Below, piece after piece: positions 31,913 through 44,936 of a stretch of 64,000 nucleotides of DNA. Below the pieces are notes generated by a model. It did no database searches, had not been told where the DNA came from, and saw only the letters and a program-made list of their open reading frames with translations. Source of the stretch: Flaccisagitta enflata (Eukaryota; Chaetognatha; Sagittoidea; Aphragmophora); the NCBI GenBank assembly GCA_965153355.1, contig OZ231127.1:74586001-74650000 (forward strand), in the 5' to 3' direction. Every line of letters begins with the position of its first letter. Position 1 is the first letter of the stretch. The position numbers and the translations under genes were made by a program.

Positions 31913-32129
31913 AAAGCTAAAAAGGAAGTAAGAAAGATAAGAAAAGAAAGAAAGAAAGAAAAAAACAAACAAACAAACAAACCAACCAAAAATGCTAAAA
32001 AATAAATAAAAACTATCAATAAAACAAACAAACAAAACCCAACAAATAGAGAGAATCATAAGGCGGATGAAGAATGAAAGAAAGAATGAAAGAATGAAAG
32101 AAAATAAGGCCAAGTAGGTCAATAAGGTG

Positions 32130-32238
32130 CGACATGTGGATCGTCGAACGAATGCGTTACCAACAGAAAGACCAACCAACCGACCAACCGACGAACGGAC
32201 ACGGTCAGTTATAGAGGTGCTTTGTCGCACCTAAAAAG
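32130..32238 (+). mobile_element. HINE-like 3' fragment (GTGCGACA type)
   Basis: GGTGCGACATGTGGATCGTC, an ACCAACCGACCAACCGACG array, TATAGAGGTGCTTTGTCGCACC terminal hairpin and AAAAA. The ends share inverted GGTGCGAC. Confidence 0.55.
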
Positions 32239-32439
32239 GACTGATAGAAAAGGGACTAAGTGGAAAGAAAGAAAAAGAGAACAAGAGCAAGAACGGGGAA
32301 GGAGAGGAAAGAAAAAAAGAAGGTAACGGGAGAAGAAAAGGAAAGAAATGGTACTAAACGAGAATGAACGAGTACAAATAAATGAATAATTGAGTGAGGC
32401 GAGATAAAGAAACGAGTTCTTTTGAAAAATGGAGACACG

Positions 32440-32527
<88 letters not shown>
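32440..32527. repeat. (CT)n microsatellite
   Basis: Over 40 uninterrupted CT units. Confidence 0.98.
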
Positions 32528-32529
<2 letters not shown>

Positions 32530-32662
32530 GTCCGCAAAATGTAACAAGTTCAGACAGATGGGCAAAAAAAAGGCTACCCAAATTACGTACTGGTGAGTAG
32601 ATGCAGCGATCATAAAAGCAACAGGGGCATTTAGGCCGGCCTACTGAGGAAAAACAAATTGA

Positions 32663-32845
32663 AACAAATTGAACCCCGCTCAAAAGGATTTCAGGGGACC
32701 AACAATTTTTTTCTGCGGTAGGCGGACTTCTGCTATTGCCAACAGAGAAAATAAAAGAAATTGACTATGCGGGACCATCAATTTGCATCTGTTAAAGACG
32801 GAATTCCGTTGGTGGCGGATCCGTGATATCGGGGCTCAACTGTAC
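32663..32845. mobile_element. MITE with TTGARCCCCG termini
   Basis: Left TTGAACCCCGCTCAAAAGG and right CGTGATATCGGGGCTCAACT form inverted ends of an about 180-bp element, like pogo/Tc1-type MITEs whose termini read CAGTTGAACCCCGC. Confidence 0.6.
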
Positions 32846-32910
32846 TGTGGACTGACAGAACGGACTGACCAAGCTTGATATTGTAATAAGATATAAAACT
32901 CGATTTCGCA

Positions 32911-33510
32911 TACTATCTAGAGCATAATTATATCAACATAATAGGAATTAGGTTTTTTATCATTGAAGGATTTATAGAAAAATCTATAGAATAATCTATA
33001 TACTTAGTATTATGTCTTTGAGCTATAACTATTTCCTCTATATGGATTTTCTATACAATCTAAAACAAATATTTTGTACAGATATATGATTACTTTCCAC
33101 TCCTTCAGTGAGTTTCAGACCATTTCTTTGTCACTACTATGTTTTTACTTTTGTGTCAGTTGCCATCACAATAACTCAGTGGAGTTGAAGTTAACCAAAA
33201 AAGTATTTGGTGTTGTGTTTATGACAAAAAGTTAGATGAAAAAACTGCCTTTATCTGAAGAAAAAAAAACAAATTTACCATAATCAGAAATCGCAAAAAA
33301 ATTAGATGCAATTTTTTTGAGATTTTTTGAATGAGGTGTTTATCTTATTTTGCTTCTCATTTCTAAATGCCTTGAGCTAGATGAATGCGGTTTGCGTCAT
33401 TGTGTCAGAAATTCGAAGTAGTTCCAGAATCTCACTGATTTTTGTATAAATTTTTCATTTTTTGTAGAGTTATTGCTTTGTATGTTGATATACTTATGCT
33501 CTAGATAGTA
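32911..33510. mobile_element. 600-bp MITE with 30-bp TIRs
   Basis: TACTATCTAGAGCATAATTA to TATCAACATA at the left is inverted at 33481-33510 (TATGTTGATATACTTATGCT, CTAGATAGTA). No ORF inside. The TIR resembles that of the element at 44700-44935. Confidence 0.75.
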
Positions 33511-33890
33511 AGTAAAACTTAACGACCGATTTTACTTCATGAAAAGAGCGCCTTACTTACGATGGATCTACGACCGAACCTACGGACAAACCTACCCAAG
33601 CACCTTCTCATAGAGTCGTAAACACGCTACTAGAATTCCTCCACGGTTGACTGAAGAATGATTTTTGGCTGAGTAAACAAAAGAGGTTTCATTCCTTGAA
33701 AGAGCTCCAAAAGAAAGAACGCTTTCAAGCTGAGACTCTGTCAACGAGCAAACAATTGCAAAGGCCCAAAAGACACGTTGATTTGATGGAGAAAGAGGGC
33801 GGGAGGGCGGGAGAAGTGCGCGTATGTTTGAGTGGGAGTGAGTGAGTGTACATGTGTGCCTGCTTGCTTGCTTGCGTGCCTCTGTGTTTT

Positions 33891-34165
<275 letters not shown>

Positions 34166-34205
34166 TGTTTCCTTGTCTGTCTGCAAAACACCCACCATCA
34201 CTTAC

Positions 34206-34668
34206 CTCAACGTAAGCGATAGCGTGCTGAGCTCGATATCGACTCCTTGCACTTTGCCGATTTCAGACATGATGAGTTCTCTGTCGATAATCATGAGCAG
34301 GACTCCGACCATCGCCACGCCGAAAGCCCAATCGTTGAAGTTCTTCCGCAAACTGAAGAGCAGTTTCCGCCGCTTGAGTTTATACTCGACGTTGCCGGGC
34401 TTCCGTTGCTCGTAAGTCAGTCTGTTGCCGACGACGTGATTGCCGACGACATGATTGCCGACGTGACCGACGCCGGAAGCGCTGCCGATTCTACCGACGC
34501 GACCGCGCTGTCCGCCGACGCCGCAGCCGACGACGACGCCGGATCGCGTGCCGACGCCGCAATTGACGACGCCGCCTCGACCGATGATCGGCAGACAAGA
34601 ACGCCGGCGCTCGTACGTGCTGCAGGAACTCGAAGCGCACGTCGAGATCAACGACGGAACCGGAGACG
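34206..34668 (-). CDS. SK channel exon: S1 and preceding N-terminus
   Basis: This exon is 463 bp, phase 1 in and 2 out. The acceptor is CTATTCCCAACGCAG and the donor GTAAGT. About 95 residues of Ser/Cys/Gly/Val-rich, poorly conserved sequence (with a short VGNHVVGNHVVGN repeat) precede the conserved GNVEYKLKRRKLLFSLRKNF and S1 helix NDWAFGVAMVGVLLMIIDRE. The SK consensus here is [24 protein letters not shown]...MVIENEL, so S1 is clear but diverged. The opposite-strand frame here is a shadow. Confidence 0.9.
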
Positions 34669-34874
34669 CTGCGTTGGGAATAGAAAGATATTGATTATGT
34701 GAGTTTTTTTTTTGTGACAGACACAGAGACAGTGACAGAAACGGAAAGAGAGAGAGATAAGATAGGCAGAAACAGACAGAGACAGACAGAGACAGCCAGA
34801 GACAGCCAGAAAATAGTCAAAAGACAAACAGAAAGAAAAAAATACACAGATTGGCACCAAATGAATGATGAACT

Positions 34875-34897
34875 AATCAACCAAGAGACAGACAAAA

Positions 34898-34942
<45 letters not shown>

Positions 34943-34998
34943 TGCAGCCAGACAAACAGACAGACATGCAGCCAGACAAACAGACAGGCTGACAGACG

Positions 34999-35032
<34 letters not shown>

Positions 35033-35065
35033 GAGACTGACAGACAGACAGACAGAAAGACGAAG
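34875..35065. repeat. (CAGA)n microsatellite
   Basis: CAGA tetranucleotides with two CATGCAGCCAGACAAACAGA units. From 35066 to 35554 nothing is recognised. Confidence 0.95.
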
Positions 35066-35554
35066 GAGTAAGTAAAGACAGAGAGTAACTGATAAAGAAA
35101 TATGTTCACTGATTACAAGTACCATGTGTACATGAATAAGTAATTAAGTATATTGGACGATACACTAAAACCTTTTTTGTCTTGTATTTTCATCATCACT
35201 ATTTACAAACCTGTGCCTTGTACACTGTCGTACTGTATTGTGGCAATGGTGCGGTTTCCGTTAGGCCTCGACATCAAGTCAGGACCGCCGTTCATCTTTT
35301 TACAATGAACGCCTGAAGAAATCGAAGAAAGAATTGGTAAATAATATTGAGATGATCTAATGCGAATGTAGACGTATGACCAATTGACAGGAGGCTGAAT
35401 GTTATGGGAAAGGGCTATTTTGGGAAGGCACAGTAGGATAAAGAGTCGCTTGATGTTTGATTTGAGAACTAATATGGTGGCTTTTAATCACAGGGTGCTG
35501 TCTAGAGGGTAGGCCGTAGGAGGAGGATACCAGAAGAAAAAATCGCCGTGTGTA

Positions 35555-37165
35555 GAATCAGAGGTCATCCGCAGCCCAAAAAGAAAACAAACAAGCATAC
35601 AAACAAATGAACTCTTTACCATACATGCCAAGAACAAAAAAGAAGGGTCAAATGGACAAACATACATGTCAAGAACAAAAAAGAATAGATAAATGGACAA
35701 ACGGAAAGCACTTTCTCCCATACATGTCAAGAACAAAAAAGAATAGATAAATGGACGAACAGAAAGCACCCTTTCCCATACATGTCATGAACAAAAAAGA
35801 ATAGATAAATGGACAAACGGAAAGCACCCTCTCCCATATATGTCAAGAACAAAAAAGAATAGATAAATGGACAAACAGAAAGCACCCTCTCCCATACATG
35901 TCAAGAACAAAAAAGAATAGATAAATGGACAAACAGAAAGCACCCTCTCCAATACATGTCAAGAACAAAAAAGAATAGATAAATGGACAAACAGAAAGCA
36001 CCCTCTCCCATATATGTCAAGAACAAAAAAAAATAGATAAATGGACAAACGGAAAGCACCCTCTCCCATATATGTCAAGAACAAATAAGACCGGATAAAT
36101 GGACAAACGAAGAGCACCCTCTCCCATACATGTCAAGAACAAAAAAGAATAGATAAATGGACAAACGGAAAGCACCCTCTCCCATACATGTCAAGAACAA
36201 AAAAGAATAGATAAATGGACAAACGGAAAGCACCCTCTCCCATATATGTCAAGAACAAATAAGACCGGATAAATGGACAAACGAAAAGTGCCCTCTCCCA
36301 TATATGTTAAGAACAAAAAAGACTGGTCAAATGGACAAATGAAGAAAACGAAGAAAATCAGAGGTCATCCGCAGTCCAAAAAGAAAACAAACAAGCATAC
36401 AAACAAATGAACCCTTTCCCATACATGCCAAGAACAAAAAAGAATAGATAAATGGACAAACGGAAAGCACCCTCTCCCATATATGTCAAGAACAAAAAAG
36501 AATAGATAAATGGACAAACAGAAAGCACCCTCTCCCATACATGTCAAGAACAAAAAAGAATAGATAAATGGACAAACAGAAAGCACCCTCTCCAATACAT
36601 GTCAAGAACAAAAAAGAATAGATAAATGGACAAACAGAAAGCACCCTCTCCCATATATGTCAAGAACAAAAAAAAATAGATAAATGGACAAACGGAAAGC
36701 ACCCTCTCCCATATATGTCAAGAACAAATAAGACCGGATAAATGGACAAACGAAGAGCACCCTCTCCCATACATGTCAAGAACAAAAAAGAATAGATAAA
36801 TGGACAAACGGAAAGCACCCTCTCCCATACATGTCAAGAACAAAAAAGAATAGATAAATGGACAAACGGAAAGCACCCTCTCCCATATATGTCAAGAACA
36901 AATAAGACCGGATAAATGGACAAACGAAAAGTGCCCTCTCCCATATATGTTAAGAACAAAAAAGACTGGTCAAATGGACAAATGAAGAAAACGAAGAAAA
37001 TCAGAGGTCATCCGCAGTCCAAAAAGAAAACAAACAAGCATACAAACAAATGAACCCTTTCCCATACATGCCAAGAACAAAAAAGAATAGATAAATGGAC
37101 AAACGGAAAGCACCCTCTCCCATATATGTCAAGAACAAATAAGACCGGATAAATGGACCTCTCCC
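35555..37165. repeat. 58-bp minisatellite with higher-order structure
   Basis: Units of 58 bp (AATAGATAAATGGACAAACG, GAAAGCACCCTCTCCCATA, TATGTCAAGAACAAAAAAG) repeat for 1.6 kb. A marker unit starting GAGGTCATCCGCAG occurs at 35561, 36361 and 37003. The last two are 642 bp apart and bracket a nearly identical multi-unit block, so a recent segmental duplication has occurred within the array. Confidence 0.92.
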
Positions 37166-37347
37166 TTTAACCGTCGCCGCGGACACCGGAAACAAAGGTC
37201 ATGTTGGGTCAGACTTAACAAAGTGAGTTCAGGGAACACGTTTCTCATGGTTGCATTAGTTCTATCACTAAGCTGACAAAAGAATGACTGCAGTAAGTTT
37301 TGAGCTTAAAAGAAAATGAACAGGGGGAAAACTGGATTCTTTTTAAA

Positions 37348-37783
<436 letters not shown>

Positions 37784-37975
37784 AGAACGTAAATCATATT
37801 TTTCAGGAAAAGAATCTTAGGAAGATGTATAGAAGGTGTATGATGGAGCCTATAAAGTACTCGAACGCGGTTTATTCTTCATTTTCATGGCTTTTGACAA
37901 GATTGCTTTGGGACGACTTGGTCCTCGACAACCGCAAAACTAAAAGTTTACCATTCCTCATCTTTTTCTTGCCTT

Positions 37976-38125
37976 CGGGCAGCGGCCGGTATGGCCGGTA
38001 TCCTGTATAACACAAGGGTGAATATCCATACATCTGTTAACGTACCCACTACCCATGCTATTCAGGCCTCAAGTTAACCTTTTCAGGCCCTTAATCTCTC
38101 AGGCTTTTTTGGGCCGCTGCTTTGT
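37976..38125. mobile_element. Foldback element, type B remnant
   Basis: GGGCAGCGGCCGGTATGGCC with a CACAAGGGTGAATATCC arm, about 60 bp of CAGGCC units, and the right arm TTTTTTGGGCCGCTGC. Confidence 0.55.
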
Positions 38126-38439
38126 TCTCTTCTTATAGAACGGGTTTAACGCCACTCTTGGTTTTGCAGCAATCACAAAACAACATAAGGAACCATTATA
38201 AGAGGTGTGGAGTACGCTTAGCAGGAATTGACCGAAGTTTTCAGACCCCCGATCGCAGCATGTGCGCACGTTGATGTATGTGAATGAAAACAAGATGCAA
38301 AGTTTCATGACCCTCAGTGACCAAAAACCATCGGCAGCGGTCTTATTCAGGTCAAAAATTAGGAGAACACATTTTCCCTTGTCATTTCTTGCTAATTGCT
38401 GTCATGAAATTCTTCAAAGCAGTAAACAAGTGCCGCGGG

Positions 38440-38660
38440 CTCACAATGGCATTGTGGGCCGGGGCAACCAACCCCAATCCACGCCCTGCGCCCCCCTCCA
38501 ACCAACACACATACCTTAAGTGTATCTAAGGAGCTCATTTTTCAACTTTTTGACTCTTACATTATGCAGCAACGTTATGAACTGATGGACCAACAGTCAA
38601 ATGGACCGACAGACCAATAGACGGACAAAGCCGCTCATAAAGTTGCGTGTCCGCAACTAA
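38440..38660 (+). mobile_element. HINE-like element (GTTGCGTGTCC type)
   Basis: The 3' end is clear: GACCGACAGACCAATAGACG, ACAAAGCCGCTCATAAAGTT and the hairpin AGTTGCGTGTCCGCAACT then A5. The 5' end is uncertain. Confidence 0.55.
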
Positions 38661-38936
38661 AAATGAGGTTTAAACCTGAGACAGTCTCAAAGATATAGCT
38701 CATATCTGGGTCAAGCAGAGAAAAAATGAGCTCAGGACTGCCAAATGTAGTCGTTACTTAATTCTTAAAAAATTTTTTCTTAGGGTTGTTACCATTTCAA
38801 GTAACGCGCGATCACATAGTAATTTGTCCTTTCCATCAGTCTTGATACACAAATGTGTGTCTGCTACTGTCTGCCTGTCAACTGCATAGTTTCCAACTGT
38901 TTACAACGAATCAGATGATTCGATCAGTCCTGTTGA

Positions 38937-39493
38937 GCAGCGGCCCCAAAGGGGCTGATGACTTTTGCTTAAACAAAAACAATTTCTCCTCCTAGATATT
39001 CCGAATATCCTAACCTTGGAACCAAAATCCTAATTCTTATGTTCATGTTTAAAACCTGACGCTTAAATTCTAGCCCTGTTCTGGCCTAAAGGCCCAAGTT
39101 CCCACCCAAAAGCCCCAATTACAGCCCCATGGCTCAAATCCCAAGTTTCTAGCCTTGAGGCCCAAGTCCCCAGGCCTTGAGGCCAAAGCACAAACTTCAA
39201 GCCGCAAATCTAAGACTGGAAGCCCAGATCACAGCCATGAGGCTCAAATCCCACACTCAAAGCTCAAAATCCTAGCTTCCTGACCCAATATTCTAGCTTA
39301 CTGACCCAAATTGTAGCCCTAAGATTTTTATCTCAACCCCAAAGGCCGAAAGATTCAATATGATTCCTCATGAGCTAAAGCTTAGGTCATTAGTTTCTCC
39401 AGCTCCAGGGGCCACTTCCCATTCACCAATTCATTCTGATATTCATAAACATAGGGCATTGGGAACCATTGGCCATCTAACGCTTTTGCGACT
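38937..39493 (-). mobile_element. Foldback element, type A, diverged
   Basis: Left arm GCAGCGGCCCCAAAGGGGCT GATGAC, about 380 bp of degraded GGCCCAAGTTCCCACC-type units, right arm CTCCAGGGGCCACTTCCCA, and tail GGGAACCATTGGCCATCTAA CGCTTTTGCGACT. Confidence 0.7.
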
Positions 39494-39550
39494 TTCATTC
39501 CCTCCTTGACTCACATTTCCAGTCGGTGAAATCCTATAACTCGAATTTGA

Positions 39551-40042
39551 CATTATACACTTTTTTTTGCGTCCCCGCACATCTATGAGGTCATGTCTGT
39601 CTGGTGGCCGGTTGGTCTGTTCGTCACGTAAACGTTAAAATTGCGCAAAACAGACGTCTTTTGATGTCTTTCTTCATTCCTGATACCTCTCATTTTCATT
39701 TAGTCGTTAATCCATTCTTGCAATTATTCGTTCATTCATTCATTCATTCATTCATTCATTCATTCATTCATTCATTCATTCATTCATTCATTCATTCATT
39801 CATTCATTCATTCATTCATTCACCCAAGACATTTATTCATAAGAAACGCTCATTCATTCATTCTTAATCAGGTGCATCCAACCCCCAGCCTCTCCCCAAC
39901 CCCACCCCCAACCACTCCTGCCACGCATTCACACACAAAATAAGAACTGCAGTATCATAAATGCGCGTTTTTTTGCGTTTTCATCTCGAGCGTGACAGAC
40001 CAACAGACCTCTTATAAAGTTTTGTGTCCGCGACTAAAAAGT
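39551..40042 (+). mobile_element. HINE-like element with (CATT)n core
   Basis: The 3' end GAGCGTGACAGACCAACAGA CCTCTTATAAAGTTTTGTGT CCGCGACTAAAAA is family-specific. The 5' boundary TTTGCGTCCCCGCACATCTA is likely. About 27 CATT units at 39728-39822 sit in the middle, as in other copies with central arrays. Confidence 0.5.
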
Positions 40043-40209
40043 GAAAATACACACTTCGGTTGCCACACATGTGTGTGTGTGAGGGGGGGGGGGGGTTGGA
40101 GGTCTGGAAGAGAAGGATTAAGCCTTTGCCCATTTGCCCTTATACTCATCTATAGCCCTATCATGAGCTCCATAAGACGTATTCTAGGCTTTTTGAGACT
40201 AATTAAATG

Positions 40210-40515
40210 GAGAATGAATGAATGAATGAATGAATGAATGAATGAATGAATGAATGAATGAATGAATGAATGAATGAATTAATGAATGAATGAATGAATG
40301 AAATAAATATGACGAATGTTTCAATAATTATAATGCCTGAATGAAATTAGTGAATGAATGAGAAATGTAATGAATGAGTTTGTGAATGCTATGAATCAAT
40401 TAGCATTATGAATGAATGAATGTAATGAATGATGAATGTTGTGAAACGAATGATGAATGAATGAACATTTTTCGTCTTATTTCTCTGAATGAATGAATGA
40501 ATGAATGAATGAGAT
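40210..40515. repeat. (GAAT)n microsatellite, two blocks
   Basis: GAAT units at 40212-40303 and again around 40480-40512, with degenerate GAATG words between. At 40580-40665 lies another HINE-like 3' end (GAGCGTGACGAACCAAAGAC). From 40670 to 41290 I see only the single MITE-like end at about 40915-40970. Confidence 0.9.
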
Positions 40516-41292
40516 GATGAAAGGTTTGAATTCCCCCATGCATTAGGTCTTGAGAAATTTCGAGTGATCCTGGTCAGTTTCAGTGTTTTTTCACTTGAGC
40601 GTGACGAACCAAAGACAAACGGACGGACGCACAGACAGAGCCTCTTATGTTGGCGCATTTAAAAACATGAAAATGCTTAGCTGAAACGTGATGAGTGACA
40701 AAAAGATGAAAAATGCCACAAGAGTTTACTGAATATAAAGGAGTTGGTGTTTACTTCAATTTTTGTCATAAATTTGCTCGCTGCTGATGGTTTGAGGTCT
40801 CTGACGCTTACAAAACTTTTTCCCTAGGCCTCTGCCACACATATACACATTCTAGCATACTGCGATGAGCGGTACTTTGACTTTGGTCGATGGCTTCTAA
40901 GCGTAGTGTGGAGGGACAAAAATTGTAGCAACCCCCCCCTACAGCCTACGCCAATGCTTATATTTCATGACTCAGGGTAGTGGTTCATACAAATTCTTTA
41001 ATTGAATTATGAATTTTTCCTATATTTGGGGGTTTCGTAAAAGCCAAACTTTTAGGATAAATAGGTCAATTATGGTGATTCTCAGAGGAGTAAAAAAAAA
41101 GCTTGGATGAAAAAAAAAAAAGAAGTACAGGAAAAAGTATTAAAGGAAAAAAAGCAATGGAGTGGGCCTCCACACCTCTTATTATGGATCCTTCTGTATT
41201 TCAACCAACCTACGCCACAATATTTTTTCTTTTTTCGAACCTGAACCACTCATGGCGTCATGTCTCATTGAACCCATGCCACTTGAGTTTTT

Positions 41293-41501
41293 AGTCGCGT
41301 GCTACGCGACTCTATGAACCGCTATGTCGATCGGTCGGTCTGTCGGTTGGTCGGTCAGTCTCCTTTAGCTTTTTTCGGCGTTTTTGGGCGTTTTTTGCAT
41401 TACTGCTCCTGCTTTTAGTTGTTTTGTCTTTTGGTCTTTGGGTCTTTTAGTCTTTTAGTCTTCAAGACCGCACGCGACTTGTAACGCGTTGGCCTTGTTT
41501 T
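41293..41501 (-). mobile_element. HINE-like element abutting SK exon donor
   Basis: AGTCGCGTGCTACGCGACTC at the left, CCGCACGCGACTTGTAACGC and TTGGCCTTGTTTTT at the right, ending about 10 bp from the N-terminal SK exon's splice donor. The 15-bp AACCAACCTACGCCA at the exon edge (41504-41518) is repeated at 41205-41219, on the far side of the element. Confidence 0.7.
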
Positions 41502-41510
41502 TAAACCAAC

Positions 41511-41751
41511 CTACGCCAGACGTGGGAAGGTTCATTCTGATTTTCCTCTGTCGTTGATCGACGGCGCTTTGATTGTTCCTGTCTAGTCTTTGTTGTTCTT
41601 GTTGGTAAAAATACTGTTGTTGTTGTTCGTGTTGTTGAAAATGTTTTTGTTCTTGTTGATAAATATTTTGTTGATGACAATTCTCCTCTCCAGTATTCAT
41701 GGTAGTATCGTTGCAACGAGGCGTCGAAGCGGCGTGCGATCCGTGCTGCGG

Positions 41752-41823
<72 letters not shown>

Positions 41824-42458
41824 CTGATGCTGCTGCTGCTGTTGCTGCTGATGTTGTCGCTGTCGAGGATGCATCTGCTGCAGTTCACCAAATGGCGGAG
41901 CGGCGGAAGCTGCCGGGACTATGGAACCGTCTGCTATGGAATGATTTACGAAGGCACAATCTTCTTCGCCTTCATTGTTATGAAGATAACGGGAAGCTGA
42001 CCCCGATGGTCTCCTTCCCTCTCCTCCTCCTCCTCCTCCACCTCCTCCTCCATCTGCTTCTTCTCCTCCACGGCCGTGACAGTCACTGTCTAATAGTTCG
42101 GAAGTTTGTGCGTGAAACGTAAAGGCTTGATGATCATGAGGATAGTGATGGTTTTGATGGTTTTGATGGTTTTGATGGTGATGATAATTACCATTCAAGG
42201 GGGTTAGGGGGTTTTGGCGCTGATGAGCCGCTGCCAAAGCGGCGACTCCACCGATCAGAGGACCGTAGGGTTGACAATGATCACCACCGATCAGCGCATC
42301 CTGGGTCTGATTTAAGTCTTTCGAAGGAGAAAAGGCGAGAGGTGAGAAAGGGTTTGTTCCGTTGTCGATGATGTTGGAATCGTTTGTCGATGGACCGATG
42401 ATGTCGTCGTTGTCGCAGTGGTTCGTCGGAAGACCGTCAGGCATCGAAGGTCGCTCAT
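41511..42458 (-). CDS. SK channel exon: N-terminal polyQ region
   Basis: This exon is 948 bp between an acceptor TTTTTACTCTTTCAG and a donor GTTGGT, phase 1 in and out, which fits the S1 exon. It encodes about 315 low-complexity residues: a His/Asn/Gln stretch (HHHQNHQNHQNHH), ten glycines, and a long CAA-coded glutamine tract at about residues 196-234 counted from the ATG at 42444. Intracellular N-termini rich in polyQ and polyG are known in SK2/SK3. Assignment to the channel rests on strand, position, phase and composition; there is no conserved domain. Translation might begin at 42444 or in an earlier exon. The donor is weaker than the others. Confidence 0.72.
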
Positions 42459-42986
<528 letters not shown>

Positions 42987-43383
42987 GTGTGCACTAGGGT
43001 GGCTTAAAATTTGTTCAAACTCGAATCTCGTTTTCCCCGTGAGAGAATTATGACCATTTCCATAATCACTCTGAAATCTGTTGTGATCAAATCCATAATC
43101 ACTCTAAAATCTTTTGTGACCATGTCCATGATAATTCTAAAAACTGCTGATGAGTGAATTTACTCATGGCCGCCACCTCCTTATAACCCTATAGAAAATA
43201 TACAATGAGGATTTTAACCCCTTGTAATTGCTGTAATTAGAAAAGGGGTAGGGTGGCGGCCATGAGTGAACTTCATCTGATCCTCACCAAATTGTATTGT
43301 TTTTATCTGTGATGGAAATGGTCACATTTCTTCCGCGTGGTAGACGAGATTCGGATTTTACCATGTTTTAAGTCACCCTAACT
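42987..43383. mobile_element. ~395-bp MITE with AGGGTG termini
   Basis: ACTAGGGTGGCTTAAAATTT with ACTCGAATCTCG at the left is inverted at the right as GACGAGATTCGGATTTTACC with GTTTTAAGTCACCCTAACTT. An inner inverted pair, CTCATGGCCGCCACC and GGTGGCGGCCATGAG, makes the centre fold as well. Confidence 0.75.
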
Positions 43384-43830
43384 TGAACGCGTCTCTAATC
43401 GTCCCATTGTCGGTCTGTCAGCTCGGCCATATCTCGTCCCAAAAATCCGACTGTCTGTAAGGTCGATTTAAACGCCGCTTCCACCGCTTCCACCACTTCC
43501 ACCGCTTCCGCTTCCGCTTCCACTTTACAGTTCAAAAACTGGTAGCGATTCCATCCTCCAAATTGGAAGCGGTCAACTGCTTCCATGCTCCTGCTGTCTG
43601 CGTATTTATACTTTTTTTCCCTAATCATTTCTGCACTTTTGCTATATCCGACAAATACTAACTCCTTTGTAAACACCCAACAAATGCTTATTTGTTTCAT
43701 CATTGTAAATTTCTTTAGAAGGCGACTTAGGTCTTATATCCTTGCTGTGATACGAAATGGTTATGAGGATAGATGAAACGGATTGAATATGAAAAAGAAA
43801 TGAATGTGGCGCTAACCACCCGTTGAGAAG
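43384..43830. other. Intergenic stretch
   Basis: Holds a short CTTCCACCGCTTCCACCACT hexamer-like run (43478-43525). No supported gene. Confidence 0.5.
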
Positions 43831-43869
43831 CTCCATATGAAAGAAACAGAAGAAAGCGAGGCAAGGAGT

Positions 43870-44540
43870 CAACACTAGAAGGCACCTTGAGAAGGCACCG
43901 CCGCGGAATGAGGCACAACTATAGGGCACCACATGTGGACGCCACAAAAAGGCACCACAAGAGGGCAACACAAAAAGGCACCACAGTACGAGGAGGAATC
44001 ATAAAAGGTACCACAAGAGGTAATTACAAGAAGGCACCACAAGAAGGCACCATAAGTGGGCACCACAAAAAGCACAAGAGGGTATTCAAAAAGTTACCAC
44101 AAAAGGTCATTACAAGAAAGCACTGCACAATACCGCACTACAAGAAGGCACCTCAAGTGGGCACCACAAAAAGGCACCATGGCAAAAGACAGCATCAAAA
44201 AAGGTCCCACAAGAGGTCAGTACAAGAATGCACCCAAAAATATCACAGAAAGATGGCATAACATGGAGGCATAAGAAAGCAACACAAAAAGGCACCACGT
44301 GAAGACACTAAGAGACACTGCCGCATGAAGGCACCATTTGTAGGCATCACAAAAAGTTTCCAGAGGATAAGAGTCCAAGTAGACACCATGAGAAGGTGAT
44401 TGTAATTCTTAAGAAATCACAAAATCTCACAAAAATATGTTTTAAACAAAGGCATCGCACGTTCAAGACAGAGGCACTAAAAGAGGGCACCAAGAAAAAA
44501 AGGCACCACAAGGCAATTCAATGAGAAACCGTAAGTAGGC
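43870..44540. repeat. Degenerate GGCACCACAA minisatellite
   Basis: Irregular 12-15 bp units of AAGGCACCACAAG run for about 650 bp with many indels. Long ORFs in it on both strands are repeat-derived. Confidence 0.8.
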
Positions 44541-44699
44541 TTCACAGAATGGCGTTGGGAGCGGAATTTAATCTCTTATTTATTCCGCGCCCTTTGTCTA
44601 TCTATTCTTCCTCTTAGACTGCTGCACGTTTTCTCATTTGTTCTTAGAAGGGGATTCGTTGGTGCTTGTTATCTCATTTGTTTTAAACATGTTTTTTTC

Positions 44700-44936
44700 T
44701 GTTACTATCTTGCTAATAAATATATCACCATCTGAAAAGAAGCATCAACTTCGAAAAAGTATTGCTTCTAAATGAATAAAGCTACAATTACCAAATTGGT
44801 CTCATTTTAAACATTTGTTTGAACTCTTAGAAATGCGACCAGTCTGGTAATTGTAGCCTAATTCATTTAGAAGCAGCTCTCTCCCAAAGTTGATGCTTCT
44901 TTTCAGATGGTGATATACTTATTAGCAAGATAGTAT
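44700..44936. mobile_element. ~235-bp palindromic MITE
   Basis: TTACTATCTTGCTAATAAAT ATATCACCATCTGAAAAGAA GCATCAACTT at the left is inverted at the right, with a second inner pair TTGCTTCTAAATGAATAAAG / TAATTCATTTAGAAGCAG. Nearly the whole element folds. From 44937 to 45510 nothing further is recognised. Confidence 0.8.

Noticed and set aside
34247-34702. Plus-strand 151-codon ORF
   Set aside because: It is the reverse frame of the SK S1 exon, which has conserved protein and splice sites on the minus strand.
35555-37165. 58-bp array considered as a CRISPR or satellite centromere
   Set aside because: There are no unique spacers between repeats; units are contiguous variants of one sequence in an animal intron.
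43887-44261. Lys/His-rich ORFs near 44 kb
   Set aside because: Produced by the degenerate GGCACCACAAG minisatellite.
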